A DNA stretch of 12,586 nt from Rodentolepis nana (Eukaryota; Platyhelminthes; Cestoda; Cyclophyllidea; Hymenolepididae): the NCBI GenBank assembly GCA_900617975.1, contig UZAE01013386.1, positions 1 to 12,586 on the forward strand. Direction: 5' to 3'. Made by a program: the position numbers and the translations under genes. The notes under the pieces are model-generated. The model was not told the origin of the DNA. It did not search any database and saw only the letters and a program-made list of their open reading frames with translations. Of the stretch, positions 1-9,213 are shown piece by piece (the first letter of the stretch is position 1; every line of letters starts with the position of its first letter).

Positions 1-812
1 GGAGAGGACAAAAGACACAAAGTTGACAAATGCTTTAGACTTGCATCCTCAAATGACGCAAACTAGGAGAGGGCTTGAGAGTGATTAGGCAAAGGGGAGA
101 AGGAATCGTTGAGCAAAGAGAGCTATTTTTGGAGTAAAATTATAAGGACAAAGATAGTAGCATGGTTAAAAATAGTCCCACACTTTCAATCTTTGAGGGA
201 GAGAGAGGAAGCCAATGATAATTTGTCTCTGAGAACACTCCAAGTTAAACCGTATGTACGCATATACACTTTGCTATTTTTAGACATTCACTATTGCAAG
301 CCCTCATATGCGTAAACAATGCATTCACATCCATACAAATGAGGCAGATTCAGTACTATCGCCTCTTAATGTCTTATTGGCAATTCGTCTTATAGCAGTA
401 ATCAAATGCCCAAGAGTTTAAAGAAAAGTAGAAAATAGATTAGGCTTCTTGGAGTCGATTTGATTAATTTGAAAATATGACTTATTGGTTATTTCAGGAT
501 GGCATCTGGCCCTTGAATCAGGGAAGAGTATAGTAAATTTGCTAATTTGGTGTAAAGTTATTCTGATTGCATAGATTGCGCGCATCCCTTTTCACTAATG
601 TGAAAGAAGGAAGCACTGAATAAATCGAGTTTTTTGTATCATTCATAGTTTATTTGCTCAAACTATGACACTTTGAGTCGAAAATATCTTCTTACTGTCA
701 ATTTAACTTGAGCTCACGTTTGTGTTTTTGTTTGCCTATTTCGAATGCGAATATATGTTAGTTGTGGCATTTACTGAAAATGAACATTGGTAGAAAATCG
801 TGCTGTTTAAAG

Positions 813-828
813 GTCGAAAGCTTTCGAC
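813..828. repeat. Perfect 16-bp palindrome
   Basis: The sequence GTCGAAAGCTTTCGAC equals its own reverse complement over all 16 bases, with no spacer. One such palindrome by chance in 12.6 kb is uncommon but not remarkable. No neighbouring gene suggests that it is an operator or binding site. Confidence 0.7.
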
Positions 829-1325
829 AAGAAAAAAGGACTATTTGATGTAGAAACGCATAGGAAAAAAAGACAAATACGGCATAAACATGAAATAATC
901 TTATAAAATTAATCGATAAATTGGACGCTTTGTCTGATAGCTAATTATTGGGATATTTGGTAGAGAGTATCTTTGTCATGAACATTTAAACACTTAGATA
1001 AATACTTGGATAATAAAAATTGAAAGAACCTGCATTGTCCCTTTCTGCTGATCTGATCAGTATTTACTATTGAAAAGCTATCTGCAATGAGTATGCCAGG
1101 ATCATTCTTCATGGAAGTTGGTAAGAACTCGAGGATATTCTCAATTTGAAGAAACTGCAGAGTGTAATTTTAAGTTAAGGATCACTCAATTTTCATCCTT
1201 GAAAATACTTCAATCAAAAAATTTTGGTCTATAATAGAATCCGCCATAAACAACCAATTCGGAAAGTAATTTTCTCAAACACGCAATATACCTTTAATTT
1301 CTAAGTGGATTTATAGGCATATTTT

Positions 1326-1362
1326 GTCTGTAGTCTGATTGCAAAAGTGTCAGACAACAGAC
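1326..1362. repeat. Inverted repeat, 12-bp arms with one mismatch
   Basis: Left arm GTCTGTAGTCTG (1326-1337) pairs with right arm CAGACAACAGAC (1351-1362) at 11 of 12 positions, across a 13-nt loop. Each arm is itself a near tandem of GTCTG. There is no long T run or gene next to it. It could be a remnant of a foldback element or chance. Confidence 0.55.
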
Positions 1363-1997
1363 TATGTTATGAAATTTAAAAGTAGTTGCCGGTATTTCGA
1401 ATTAGAAATTCTAATTTTATAAACTTGAGGGCAGAATTTAGGTCCTTTTGGAGCACACTGTACTCAAAATTAGCCCCCCCCCCTCACCCCAACAAATCCT
1501 CTCTCGCAGATAATTGGCAGATTCTGTTTTGTTGAACAGTGATGTTTTTAATAAATAAATAAATTAGCAAACAAGTGAAAGATTAGATTATCTTATTCAA
1601 TGCCTTGGCTTAGGAATTTCAAAATAGCTCCGCATATTGCTCTGCTAGCATACTTTATAACTATAATGGAGAATTAAATGAGCAAGTGTGTTTTCCTTTC
1701 GATAATGAACAGGCATATGGCAATACTGATATATTGATTACAAGATTTAAATTATCACGACAACAGCTGTTCAATGTATCACACACCTTTAAAACTTACT
1801 TAGATAAGCTAATGAACTTTATCAGTTAATGCCATCTTCCAGTGAAATAACCTATTCTAATGGATTTTTTCAAAGCAACTAGGTGTTCTTGACCATAAGA
1901 AGAAAAAAAATCCTCTATTATGGAATTCTAAAATATTCGAGCACACAGTTAGACCTCGAGAAAGTAGAATGGGTTACGGTTCCAAAATATGCAACTA

Positions 1998-2027
1998 TTG
2001 GGTTGGCAACTAAGTCATAGCCGTTTT
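1998..2027 (+). repeat. Left terminal inverted repeat of the mariner element
   Basis: The repeat begins TTGGGTTGGCAACTAAGTCA and abuts the TA at 1996-1997. Compared with the reverse complement of the right end, it differs only at positions 3, 22, 24 and 27 of 30. The first 21 bases differ at one position. This is the expected binding and cleavage site for the transposase. Confidence 0.93.
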
Positions 2028-2179
2028 GTTGACGGATTCGCTCTTTACTTTCCTTTGTTTTGTTAACGTGGCCAGAGCATCTAGCCTATATTTTTTTCTT
2101 ACTGTATGGGCTTCTAGGTTAATTAGTAAAAAATTTTTTTTGTTTAGTTCTTTAGTTTTGTTTTTATCCCAATTTAAAA

Positions 2180-3217
2180 ATGAAAGAACAGGACGTGCAC
2201 TTCCGACACATTTTATTGTATTACTTCCGAAAAGGCAAGAACGCATCGCAAGCACAAAAGAAGTTATGTGCCGTATATGGAGATGAAGCCTTAAAAGAAA
2301 GGCAGTGTCGAAATTGGTTTGAAAGATTTCGTTCCGGTGATTTTTCACTGAAAAATTCACAACGATCTGGCCGCCCAGTCGAAGTGGATGAAACCCATAT
2401 CAAGGCCATTATCGATTCAATTCGTCACAGCACAACACGAGATATTGCAGAGAAGCTCAATGTGTCACATACATGCATTGAAAATAAATTAAAAACCCTT
2501 GGTTATGTCAGGAATCTTGATTTATGGATCCCTCACCAGTTAAAGGAAATTCATTTGACGCAACGGATTAGCATCTGTGATTCGCCGCTACTGAAACGCA
2601 ATGAGAATGATCCATTTCTGAAGAACCTAGTTACTGGCGACGAAAAGTGGATAGTTTATAACAATGTTACTCGCAAGAGACCATGGGTGAAGCAAGATCA
2701 ACCAGTCCAAACAGTATCAAAAGCATCAGAGATTCTCCAAAAAAAGATTATTCTGTCAGTCTGGTGGGATCACAAGGGAATTTTGTATTTTGAACTCATG
2801 CCGCAGAACCAAACGATAAATTCAAAAGTGTATGTTGAACAACTCGAAAAAATGAAGGATGCAATTGAAGATAAGCGGCCGACATTATCAAATCGGCGGA
2901 AGGGTGTTGTTTTCCATCATGATAACGCAAGGCCCCACACATCTTTGGTTACTCGGCAAAAATGATTGGAACTGGGTTGGGATGTTTTGTCACACCCACC
3001 ATATAGCCCTCACCTTGCGCCTTCGGATTACCATTTGTTTCGTTCCATGCAAAACTCTTTAAATGGTGAAATTTTTAACAACGCGGATGATGTCGGATCA
3101 CACCTAATTCAGTTTTTTAATAGCAAAGACCAGACATTTTACGAACGGGAAATTTTTACTCTGCCAGAACGATGGAAAAATGTCATCGACAAGAACGGTC
3201 AATATCTAATTGAATAA
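2180..3217 (+). pseudogene. Mariner transposase (D,D34D), interrupted by one in-frame TGA
   Basis: This enzyme cuts and joins element ends at TA sites in the nucleus. The frame runs unbroken from ATG (2180) to TAA (3215-3217) except for TGA at 2963-2965, codon 262. The reading frame is the same on both sides, so this is a nonsense substitution and not a frameshift. Counting that codon, the length is 345, typical of the family. Residues about 1-110 form the DNA-binding part with two helix-turn-helix regions (about 20-50 and 85-110) joined by GRP at 64-66. WIPHQL at 116-121 corresponds to the family's WVPHEL linker motif. Catalytic aspartates are D154 in TGDEKW, D248 in HHDNARPH and D283 in APSDYH, with 34 residues between the last two. 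At 278 there is His where the family normally has Asp (YSPDLAPSD). The stop removes the third catalytic Asp, so the product should be inactive. Confidence 0.95.
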
Positions 3218-3218
3218 A
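3213..3218 (+). promoter_or_regulatory. Possible polyadenylation signal overlapping the transposase stop
   Basis: The hexamer AATAAA overlaps the TAA stop codon of the transposase frame. An overlap of this kind is common in compact mariner elements. Whether it is used cannot be judged from sequence. Confidence 0.4.
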
Positions 3219-3261
3219 GTTATATTTTTAAACAAAAATTCCGAATTTGCCTTCTTATTTG

Positions 3262-3291
3262 AAATCGACAATGACTTAGTTGCCAACCTAA
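3262..3291 (-). repeat. Right terminal inverted repeat of the mariner element
   Basis: Read on the minus strand it begins TTAGGTTGGCAACTAAGTCA and it is followed on the plus strand by TA at 3292-3293. It matches the left end at 26 of 30 positions. Its third base is A where the left end has G. Confidence 0.93.
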
Positions 3292-3293
3292 TA

Positions 3294-4855
3294 GTTTTTT
3301 TCTTGACTTATCAATATGAAGATAGAACAATTCAATCCTCAATTCCATTTCCGCCCCACAACTCCTAGGTTATTATGCTATTGTTATTTACCAGATTAGA
3401 GTGTACTGGTAAATAAGGAATGAGAAGTTCGTAAAATTGTTTGGATCATATTTACTTTAAATTCTCTTTAATGACTGCCTATCTAAAGTTTGCATTATTA
3501 ATTTTACGTGAATTTTCACCCAAACACCGCATTGTAAAACATTTCTTTTCTGCCAAAACAAACCAACTAACTAGGGGACGGAAAACCGCTACTACATTTC
3601 AATTGGCTAAGTGTGTTATGATCGCTTTTCATCAATTTGATTCACAGGCAACTTGTATTTCATACGAAAAGAATAGCAGCAATAGTTCTGATGGATCGTT
3701 GGAAAAGAATATCTCAAATTTTAAATCATGAAATTTAAAAAATAGCTAAATAAATGCTGAATTTTACGTTTATAAATCATTAGATCAAATTAGAAATTAA
3801 ACATACAGCACAGACATCACGCACACACACACTGGGGTAATAAATTCATAATGCAAGAATGTTTAACCAAAACAATGTGTCCCATTAGTTAGGTAAAGAT
3901 TAGACTTAGTTCCCTACAATTGACGTAAATGATATAATTTTATTACATATTCTACTTGCTAAAGATTTAGAAACATTAATTGAATCGAACGAGCATAAAA
4001 TGGAACTTCAGATTTCATTAGCAATCACCATTTAAGCTGGTTTTCATTTGTTATAATTAAAAAAATGGTGTATTTGCAGCAACAGTACAGCATTGTAGTA
4101 TTGGAAAAAAGCGCTTTACAATCGATTTTGAAGAAAAATGTGTGGAAGAAAATTTCTCAAAAAAATAATTTACCCGGTAAAAGTTACTATTTGCAAACTG
4201 AAATAACGAAAAACGCTGTTGGAAATGGAAGCAAACGGATTCGAAGAGCATAAGAGGAACAATGGCAAACGTAGACTTGAAATATTAAGTGAATGTTTTT
4301 AGAGCGATTAAATGAAAGATAGTGGATGCGGATTTAGGAGCATTTTAAGGTTAAAAAGATAGTTCTTGAAAATGGCCTTTGATAATCTAGATATACTCTA
4401 TTGGGAGTACAGCGTATATGCTTATTTCTTGTAAATTAGACTCCAAGGAAAGCAGTGGCTGTAGTTAACTTAGGCAAAGCTCCTAAAAATCTCAAAAATT
4501 ATTAATCTTTTATAATTATAACTAACCACGAAGAAAAACGTGTTCAAATGAATCCAATACATACGAGAAAAATTGAAAGGAAACCTTAGTAATGCTTTTA
4601 CTACTTATGAGTGCACTCTTTAAAAGTTACGCAAATGTAATTAGGTTGTTTTATTCCTAATTCACACCTCATTGAGCATTTGGATATATTCTGTCTAAAA
4701 TTTGCTTTAACAACTAGAATTAGATTTACAATGACTGACGAGTTTTAAATAATTTTTTCGGCTTCAAGTGAATTTGAACATTGCAATCTTCAAATAAACC
4801 AAGAACTAAACCCAGCTGATTCAAAAGCATCAATGTAGGACGCAGCGGGAACTAT
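3294..4855. other. AT-rich noncoding region right of the mariner element
   Basis: I see no supportable gene. Two small open frames on the plus strand (3441-3731, opening with TTG, 96 codons; 4065-4253, 62 codons) show no family motif and no splice-linked continuation. A hairpin lies at 3384-3416. A short CA dinucleotide run is at 3822-3832. Confidence 0.55.
3384..3416. repeat. Perfect 11-bp inverted repeat with 11-nt loop
   Basis: TTATTTACCAG (3384-3394) is the exact reverse complement of CTGGTAAATAA (3406-3416). It lies about 90 bp beyond the mariner end and is not part of that element. Its role is unknown. Confidence 0.65.
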
Positions 4856-4880
4856 TTTGTGGAAACCAACATTCCACAAA
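4856..4880. repeat. Perfect 9-bp hairpin, first of a cluster of three
   Basis: TTTGTGGAA (4856-4864) pairs perfectly with TTCCACAAA (4872-4880) across a 7-nt loop. It is relatively GC-rich for its surroundings. Two more hairpins follow within 120 bp. Confidence 0.6.
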
Positions 4881-4897
4881 TGTATGAAGTATTAAGC

Positions 4898-4920
4898 TTG
4901 TAAATTGTCCAATTTTACAA
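4898..4920. repeat. Short 7-bp hairpin, second of the cluster
   Basis: TTGTAAA (4898-4904) pairs with TTTACAA (4914-4920). The intervening bases contain TTG and CAA, which could add inner pairs. Alone it would be unremarkable in AT-rich DNA. It is listed because of its neighbours. Confidence 0.4.
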
Positions 4921-4953
4921 TTTAAGAAAAGGTCGTAAGGTCGGCTCTGAATA

Positions 4954-4995
4954 CCTATCTTAATAAAGATTTACTTAGTGTAAATCTTTGATAGG
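4954..4995. repeat. Long 16-bp bulged hairpin, third of the cluster
   Basis: The outer stem CCTATC (4954-4959) pairs with GATAGG (4990-4995). The inner stem AAAGATTTAC (4965-4974) pairs with GTAAATCTTT (4980-4989). The 5' arm has a 5-nt bulge (4960-4964) and the loop is 5 nt (4975-4979). All 16 pairs are Watson-Crick. The loop is short and the stem shorter than a normal animal microRNA precursor, so a microRNA is unlikely. A foldback remnant or structured RNA is possible. Confidence 0.6.
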
Positions 4996-6312
4996 CAGAT
5001 TATATGAGTTTAAAAAGGAGAAATCCTTATTGAAACGTGTCATTTAATACTTTTTGTGAGTGAGTTGGTGAATTTATCATCATGACTTTGAATCTATTCG
5101 GATGCTTAAGATTTTGCTTAAATCTCACTTTAATATAATGTGATCATGTGGGAAAAAACAAGACTCAGCTATAAGTAAAAGTACCAGAAGACAATATAAT
5201 TTTCTGTGTTTGCTAACATCATTCAGACTCCTTATAATTTTATCCTAATTTACATATTTTTTTGGAATAATGTCTTACATATAATAACAATGGAAATAAG
5301 AAAGAAATTGCTACTTAGATTTTGTCAACTGTCCCAATAATTAGCGCCATTTATTCACCAAGTATTCAAAATATTTCAAATACATTTCCTAACATCCGTT
5401 AGTTAATTTCAATTTTAATTTCTTCTTTGTGCTAATTTTGGTATGTTCTAAATAAATCCTACATGTGCTGCACATCAACGTGCACAACCAGTCTTACAAA
5501 TTGCAAAATTTTGCTTTAAGGCATTATTAAATCATAAATTCACATGACTTATGCAATAATATGATATACTGATTAAAACAAGAGGATAACATACGTATAT
5601 CAATGGTTCGATGGAATTTTATTTGATGTCCACTTCTAGGTCCTTGATATTGTTTGGGTTATGTAAGTTGAATGTAATTATAAACGTTGGAAAACGTAAG
5701 TCAACGCTGATTGGTTAGTTTATTCCAGTCTGTCCCCAAACGCTTTGCCACTGTGTTGCTAATTTTAGACTTCTCCAAGTGTCAAGTGCTTCCTCTAACA
5801 ATAGCTACCTCGCTCTCTCCCTCCCTCCCTTTTATTGAAATAAATTAAATGGTTTTCGTGTGATTATCTCATTAACTAAGTGCCATTGCGTGAAAGAATG
5901 AATTTATGCAGATATAAATCTATTTTAATTAAATATGCGACTTTCCCCAAATGCTTATATCAAGATTAGCTGGATTAAGCCAAACACGTGATCTGAAATA
6001 TATTTTGTCAGTTCAGGTTTCCATATTTCTATTTTTAGAGCATAGGAAAGGGCGTAAAAGTGTTAATTTAATTTGTGGCATATAGATGATTTAAATAGAA
6101 CGCTAATGGCGGAAAGTTTCGACTTTTAAACTTTATTAACAATGAATTGAGCTTAAACGACAACTATTCCTATGATGGCAAATAGTTGCGTTCATGGAAG
6201 TTTAACGCAGATCGCCTAATCTAGGACTTTTAAACAGCCGTTTTTTGGCAATCCAAAGTGTGGTTAAATGAAAACAATATGCTAGTTCTTCCTATTATTA
6301 TAAGAAACCTTA
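4996..6312. other. AT-rich noncoding region
   Basis: I see no gene, RNA gene or clear repeat copy. A pure pyrimidine tract lies at 5813-5833 (CTCTCTCCCTCCCTCCCTTT and one more T). A similar tract in a partly similar setting occurs at 6742-6761, so the two may be worn copies of one repeat. The similarity outside the tracts is weak. Confidence 0.5.
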
Positions 6313-6335
6313 TTTATTATAATTATTATAATAAA
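6313..6335. repeat. AT-only near-perfect palindrome beside the foldback element
   Basis: TTTATTATAAT (6313-6323) and ATTATAATAAA (6325-6335) are exact reverse complements around one central T. It overlaps the left arm of the foldback element at 6321-6459. Composed only of A and T, it may be low-complexity drift or preferred target sequence. Confidence 0.5.
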
Positions 6336-6459
6336 TTGAAGTCAAATGGCGAGTAATAGACTTTCTGCCGTATGAATATACGTTGTCCAGGGTGCACCAC
6401 GTAAATATAAGTCTGTGGCGCTTAAATTTATCATTTGACTTCAATTTATTATTATTATT
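6321..6459. mobile_element. Foldback (MITE-like) element, probable deletion derivative of repeat R1
   Basis: The left arm 6321-6348 and right arm 6432-6459 are inverted repeats matching at 26 of 28 positions. The inner 21 bases, from CATTTGAC to TTTATTAT on the right arm, are identical. Between them, 6353-6415 matches R1 copy A (7330-7392) at about 49 of 63 positions without gaps. This includes a shared run CCAGGGTGCACCACG. The left arm also ends TCAAATGGCG, like the R1 left end (TCAAATGNCAGGCG). It therefore looks like an R1 element that has lost its middle, about 230 bp, and kept its ends. No coding capacity is visible. Movement by a transposase elsewhere in the genome is inference. Confidence 0.6.
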
Positions 6460-7080
6460 TGTTTGTTTTTTTCCAAATTTGTTCTATTCAAAATTTATTT
6501 TATTGACGGTTCGCTATTTCGCATAAAAAATTTGAACTTTAGGTTTCTTCATAAATTGCTAAGCTAATTCAAACTTACGATGTCTTGGCGTTCATTGACA
6601 GGTTAATAAATTAAGATTGAGACTGCCTTTCCTCCAAAAGCACTTCTATGGGAATTACTGCGATATTAACCTTAAGATTCATTCATTTTAACCACACTAC
6701 TTCTTGACACTCAAATTTTACCTGAACAACTATTTATCTCACTCTCTCTCCCCCTCCCTCTGTTTGCCGTAAACATGAGGTCTTGATTAAAACCAGCGTC
6801 TTGAATCCGAATGCTTACATACAAATTTGTGATGGAACGAAATTTCTCAATCAAGCGAATTGAAAACATTCTGATATTACCTGAATTCAGATTACATCAT
6901 CCTGAGATTGTGAATTCAGGGTATTATAAAACAGCTTGCATTCTGACAACCATTCTTGCTGAACAGAATTTTCCAATAGGATTGGATCCATACATCAACT
7001 AATGTGAAATTTTCCAAAATGGGAGCCATATTTATTGCTCACTGTGTCACCTGTATCCCAAGCAAATATAGAAAATGTAT
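6460..7080. other. AT-rich noncoding spacer between the foldback element and R1 copy A
   Basis: No gene is supportable. A 63-codon open frame at 6811-7002 has no recognisable motif. A 20-nt pyrimidine tract lies at 6742-6761, preceded by AACAACTATTTATCTCA, which loosely resembles the sequence before the tract at 5813. Confidence 0.5.
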
Positions 7081-7418
7081 TTATTTATAACAAATGACAG
7101 GCGTTTTGATAGTTATCATTAGCCCTTTAGTCGACTTCTGGCTTCACAGAGAGGAGGAGGAACATCAAAGTGAGAAGTATTCGGGAGGGGAACAGAAGAG
7201 TGATTCACAGGTGTAAAAGAAACAGACAGACACAAAGGCTCGGAGAGGGTAAGATGAGTACTGTGGTAGGGATCGAATATAACATACAGTGGGGGTGTTG
7301 GTAGTTTGAAGTGAGAAGTCAACTACCCGTTAATAGACTTTTGACAGTATGATCATACGTTGCCCAGGGTGCACCACGAGGAGGTAAGTCTATCCACACC
7401 CCATTTAGCAAATGTAAA
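7081..7418 (+). repeat. Dispersed repeat R1, copy A (most complete)
   Basis: About 335 bp are shared with copies B (9214-9540, opposite strand) and C (12406-12586, same strand). The family starts TTATTTATA, then WCAAATGNCAGGCGTTTTGAT, then AGCCCTTTAGTYGACTTC. Next come a purine-rich part with GGAACATCAAAGTG and GGGGAACAGAAGAG, and then AAACAGACAGACACAAAGGC and GAGTACTGTGG. The right part is the 63-bp module (7330-7392) with ATAGACTT (7333-7340) facing AAGTCTAT (7386-7393), and it ends CACACCCCATTTAGCAAATG. The two ends are weakly alike when inverted (TTTATA and GG-GT-T-GATAG elements), which would suit a nonautonomous DNA transposon. I see no poly(A) tail and no convincing pol III boxes, so a SINE is less likely. 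Exact limits are uncertain by about 10 bp. Confidence 0.75.
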
Positions 7419-9213
7419 TTTTCCAATTTAATTCCAAAATTCAATATCGATTTAGTACCGCTTCCATAATGCAACTGTTTCTTTTATTTTCTGAACGAGG
7501 AAAAAGTTGATCCTCACTCGTTTGACAGCATTATTATATTATTCTATACTCATAATTATTCCACTTTTATTTGCTAAGATGTACAAGTAATTGGATTAAA
7601 TTTCATCATTTTTTGCGTTTTATGAAGCGATTTGAGCGTTATTTGGATTCCACTAAAATTTAAACTAAGCTATCATAGAGCCAGATACAAAATGGTTATG
7701 ATCTCGACTAAGAGTAAGTTCTTGCAATCGTTGAGTATAAAAAATTAGACTGTTTGAGGCGAAAGAAGAGAGCCCCTAGGGAATTTCTAATCAGTAGAGA
7801 ATAGAGTCCCTAATAAACAATTTGCCCCAAAAATATCAATGACAACATAGCCCCCTTCAGGTATTCCTTCTTACGTCAATGGTACGTAAGGTTACTTTTG
7901 TGTTGCTGCAGTTTTTGACATAAATTCGATTCGTCTCATCTTCTCTGGACTATCATTTACTATAACTTACCAATTTTTGGCATTTTGCTATCAGAGTTAT
8001 AAGTAAGATTTTGAGAAAAAATAATTCTTTTTTAAGTAATATAAAGAGCATTTTAATATTAAGATGATTAATTTGATTAATATGATTACTTTGTTGAGAG
8101 ATAGCATGGATTTTTTATCATAATATATTCATTAGTAAGAATGTTTTTTTGCGGTGCTATAAAATCTCGAATTACTTGTCATTATAGTTAACAATCTGAA
8201 ATTATCCAACAATAGATCTATAGACTTCAGATCATTTTTAATATAAATTATATATTTATTTTATTGCAAATGCAAAGAAAGATAAAATTTGCTTAAGACA
8301 CAGCCGTTCACTTTTAATGAAACATCTTGGCTGATTTTCAAATGATAACTTGAAGATGTCATTACAAGGACAGTCCCATACGAAGCTGGGATATCATTTT
8401 ATCCTTCATCACTAGACACCCACATTGTTATTTAATTTATCGAATTTTTTTAACTTAATTAAAAGTACCATCTTATTTCTCTTTTAACGCCGCAAACTAT
8501 ATTGCTGGGAGTAATTTTATCAACTTGAATACGATTTGGATAGTGGGACCTTAAGCTTTAAAAATAGCATGTGTTAGTGCGAAGCCATTTGTTGGTTCGT
8601 TTGTTGAATCCCTTTTGCTAAATCCAGAAACTTGGGTGACTGGCTATCCTCTCTGAGATAGACGCGATATGCAGCATGGGGGACTTTTGGACATTGTCTT
8701 AAATTCATTTGCTAATTTTAAAACGGTGATAACCTATTCAATGTCAGATAAGTCCTAAAGGAAACTGGGTAAAGGTAGATCAAGAACTCGGTTTCAAAGT
8801 ACAATTTACTGCATTTAGTTGCATTTTCATAACCTCTATTTTGTAGGTCATTTTTAAAAGTCCCTTTATTGCCCCTCCTCAGACCAGTACTTAGCTTGTT
8901 GCATCGCTGACTTCCTGTTTTTTTTCTACTGGTGCCGCTTCTATTTTAGTCATAAAATGTAAATTAGACGAAAGACTTGGCCATGCAGAGATGACCCACT
9001 GAGGCTTCACACATCATCATCGATAATATTGTATTATAATTGAATAAATATGTGCCCAATCTAGATATCGACAGCAAAGTTGGGGGGATGGGTTACTTAG
9101 TTTATGGGCAAGAAATAAACTGAGGAGAAAGTTTCTCAGGGCAATATTTCAGTCCGCACAGATTGTTCTGCAACGCCGTAAACCCTGTTTTCAAAATAGC
9201 ATGACTGAAAATT
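7419..9213. other. AT-rich noncoding region between R1 copies A and B
   Basis: No open frame of useful length, splice-linked coding block or RNA gene stands out on either strand. There is a small 7-bp hairpin (7870-7890). A slightly less AT-rich part around 8580-9010 shows no protein motif that I recognise. Confidence 0.5.

Larger units (their letters stand above)
1..1995. other. AT-rich noncoding region upstream of the mariner insertion
   Basis: I see no supportable gene here. The longest open frame near the left edge (109-315, 68 codons) opens with TTG, resembles no family I know and has the mixed composition of chance translation. The first 210 bases are relatively purine-rich on this strand, with several GGAGAG and GGGAGA words. 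The stretch also holds a perfect palindrome (813-828), a hairpin (1326-1362), a run of ten C at 1474-1483 followed by CTCACCCC, and a short AAAT-type simple repeat around 1549-1564. A remote or distal exon of an unseen gene cannot be excluded. Confidence 0.6.
1998..3291 (+). mobile_element. Full-length mariner-type (Tc1/mariner superfamily) DNA transposon
   Basis: This 1294-bp element has both ends present. The terminal inverted repeats are 1998-2027 and 3262-3291, and they match at 26 of 30 positions. It is flanked by TA dinucleotides at 1996-1997 and 3292-3293, the target duplication expected of this superfamily. Inside is one intronless frame of 345 sense codons plus stop, preceded by a 182-bp leader and followed by a 74-bp tail. 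All of these sizes are usual for mariner. The transposase belongs to the D,D(34)D class. The copy is complete in structure but has a nonsense codon, so it is probably immobile by itself. Its ends might still be moved by transposase from another copy. Few lesions suggest a fairly recent insertion, which is inference. Confidence 0.96.

Noticed and set aside
2010..2409. Open frames in other frames and on the minus strand over the transposase 5' part
   Set aside because: They are shadows of the transposase frame and leader, with no family motifs.
2966..3217. A separate 83-codon gene after the transposase stop
   Set aside because: It opens with TTG, is in the same frame as 2180-2965 and encodes the transposase C-terminal part including APSDYH. 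It is the tail of the interrupted gene.
3441..3731. Possible 96-codon protein
   Set aside because: It opens with TTG, shows no recognisable motif, and has no splice continuation or sign of selection that I can see.
4065..4253. Overlapping 62- to 64-codon frames on both strands
   Set aside because: Their length is expected by chance and there are no motifs.
4954..4995. MicroRNA precursor
   Set aside because: The stem has 16 pairs with a 5-nt bulge and a 5-nt loop, too short for a normal animal precursor.
7119..7322. Minus-strand frame over R1 copy A, and similar frames at 9136-9480 over copy B
   Set aside because: The frames are not conserved between R1 copies and do not cover the same part of the repeat, so they are translations of noncoding repeat.
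7081..7418. R1 as a tRNA-derived SINE
   Set aside because: GGATCGAATA in copy A looks a little like a pol III B box, but it is not kept in copy B. There is no A box at the right distance and no poly(A) or simple-repeat tail.
7870..7890. Small hairpin CTTACGT with ACGTAAG
   Set aside because: A 7-bp stem is expected many times by chance in a window of this size.
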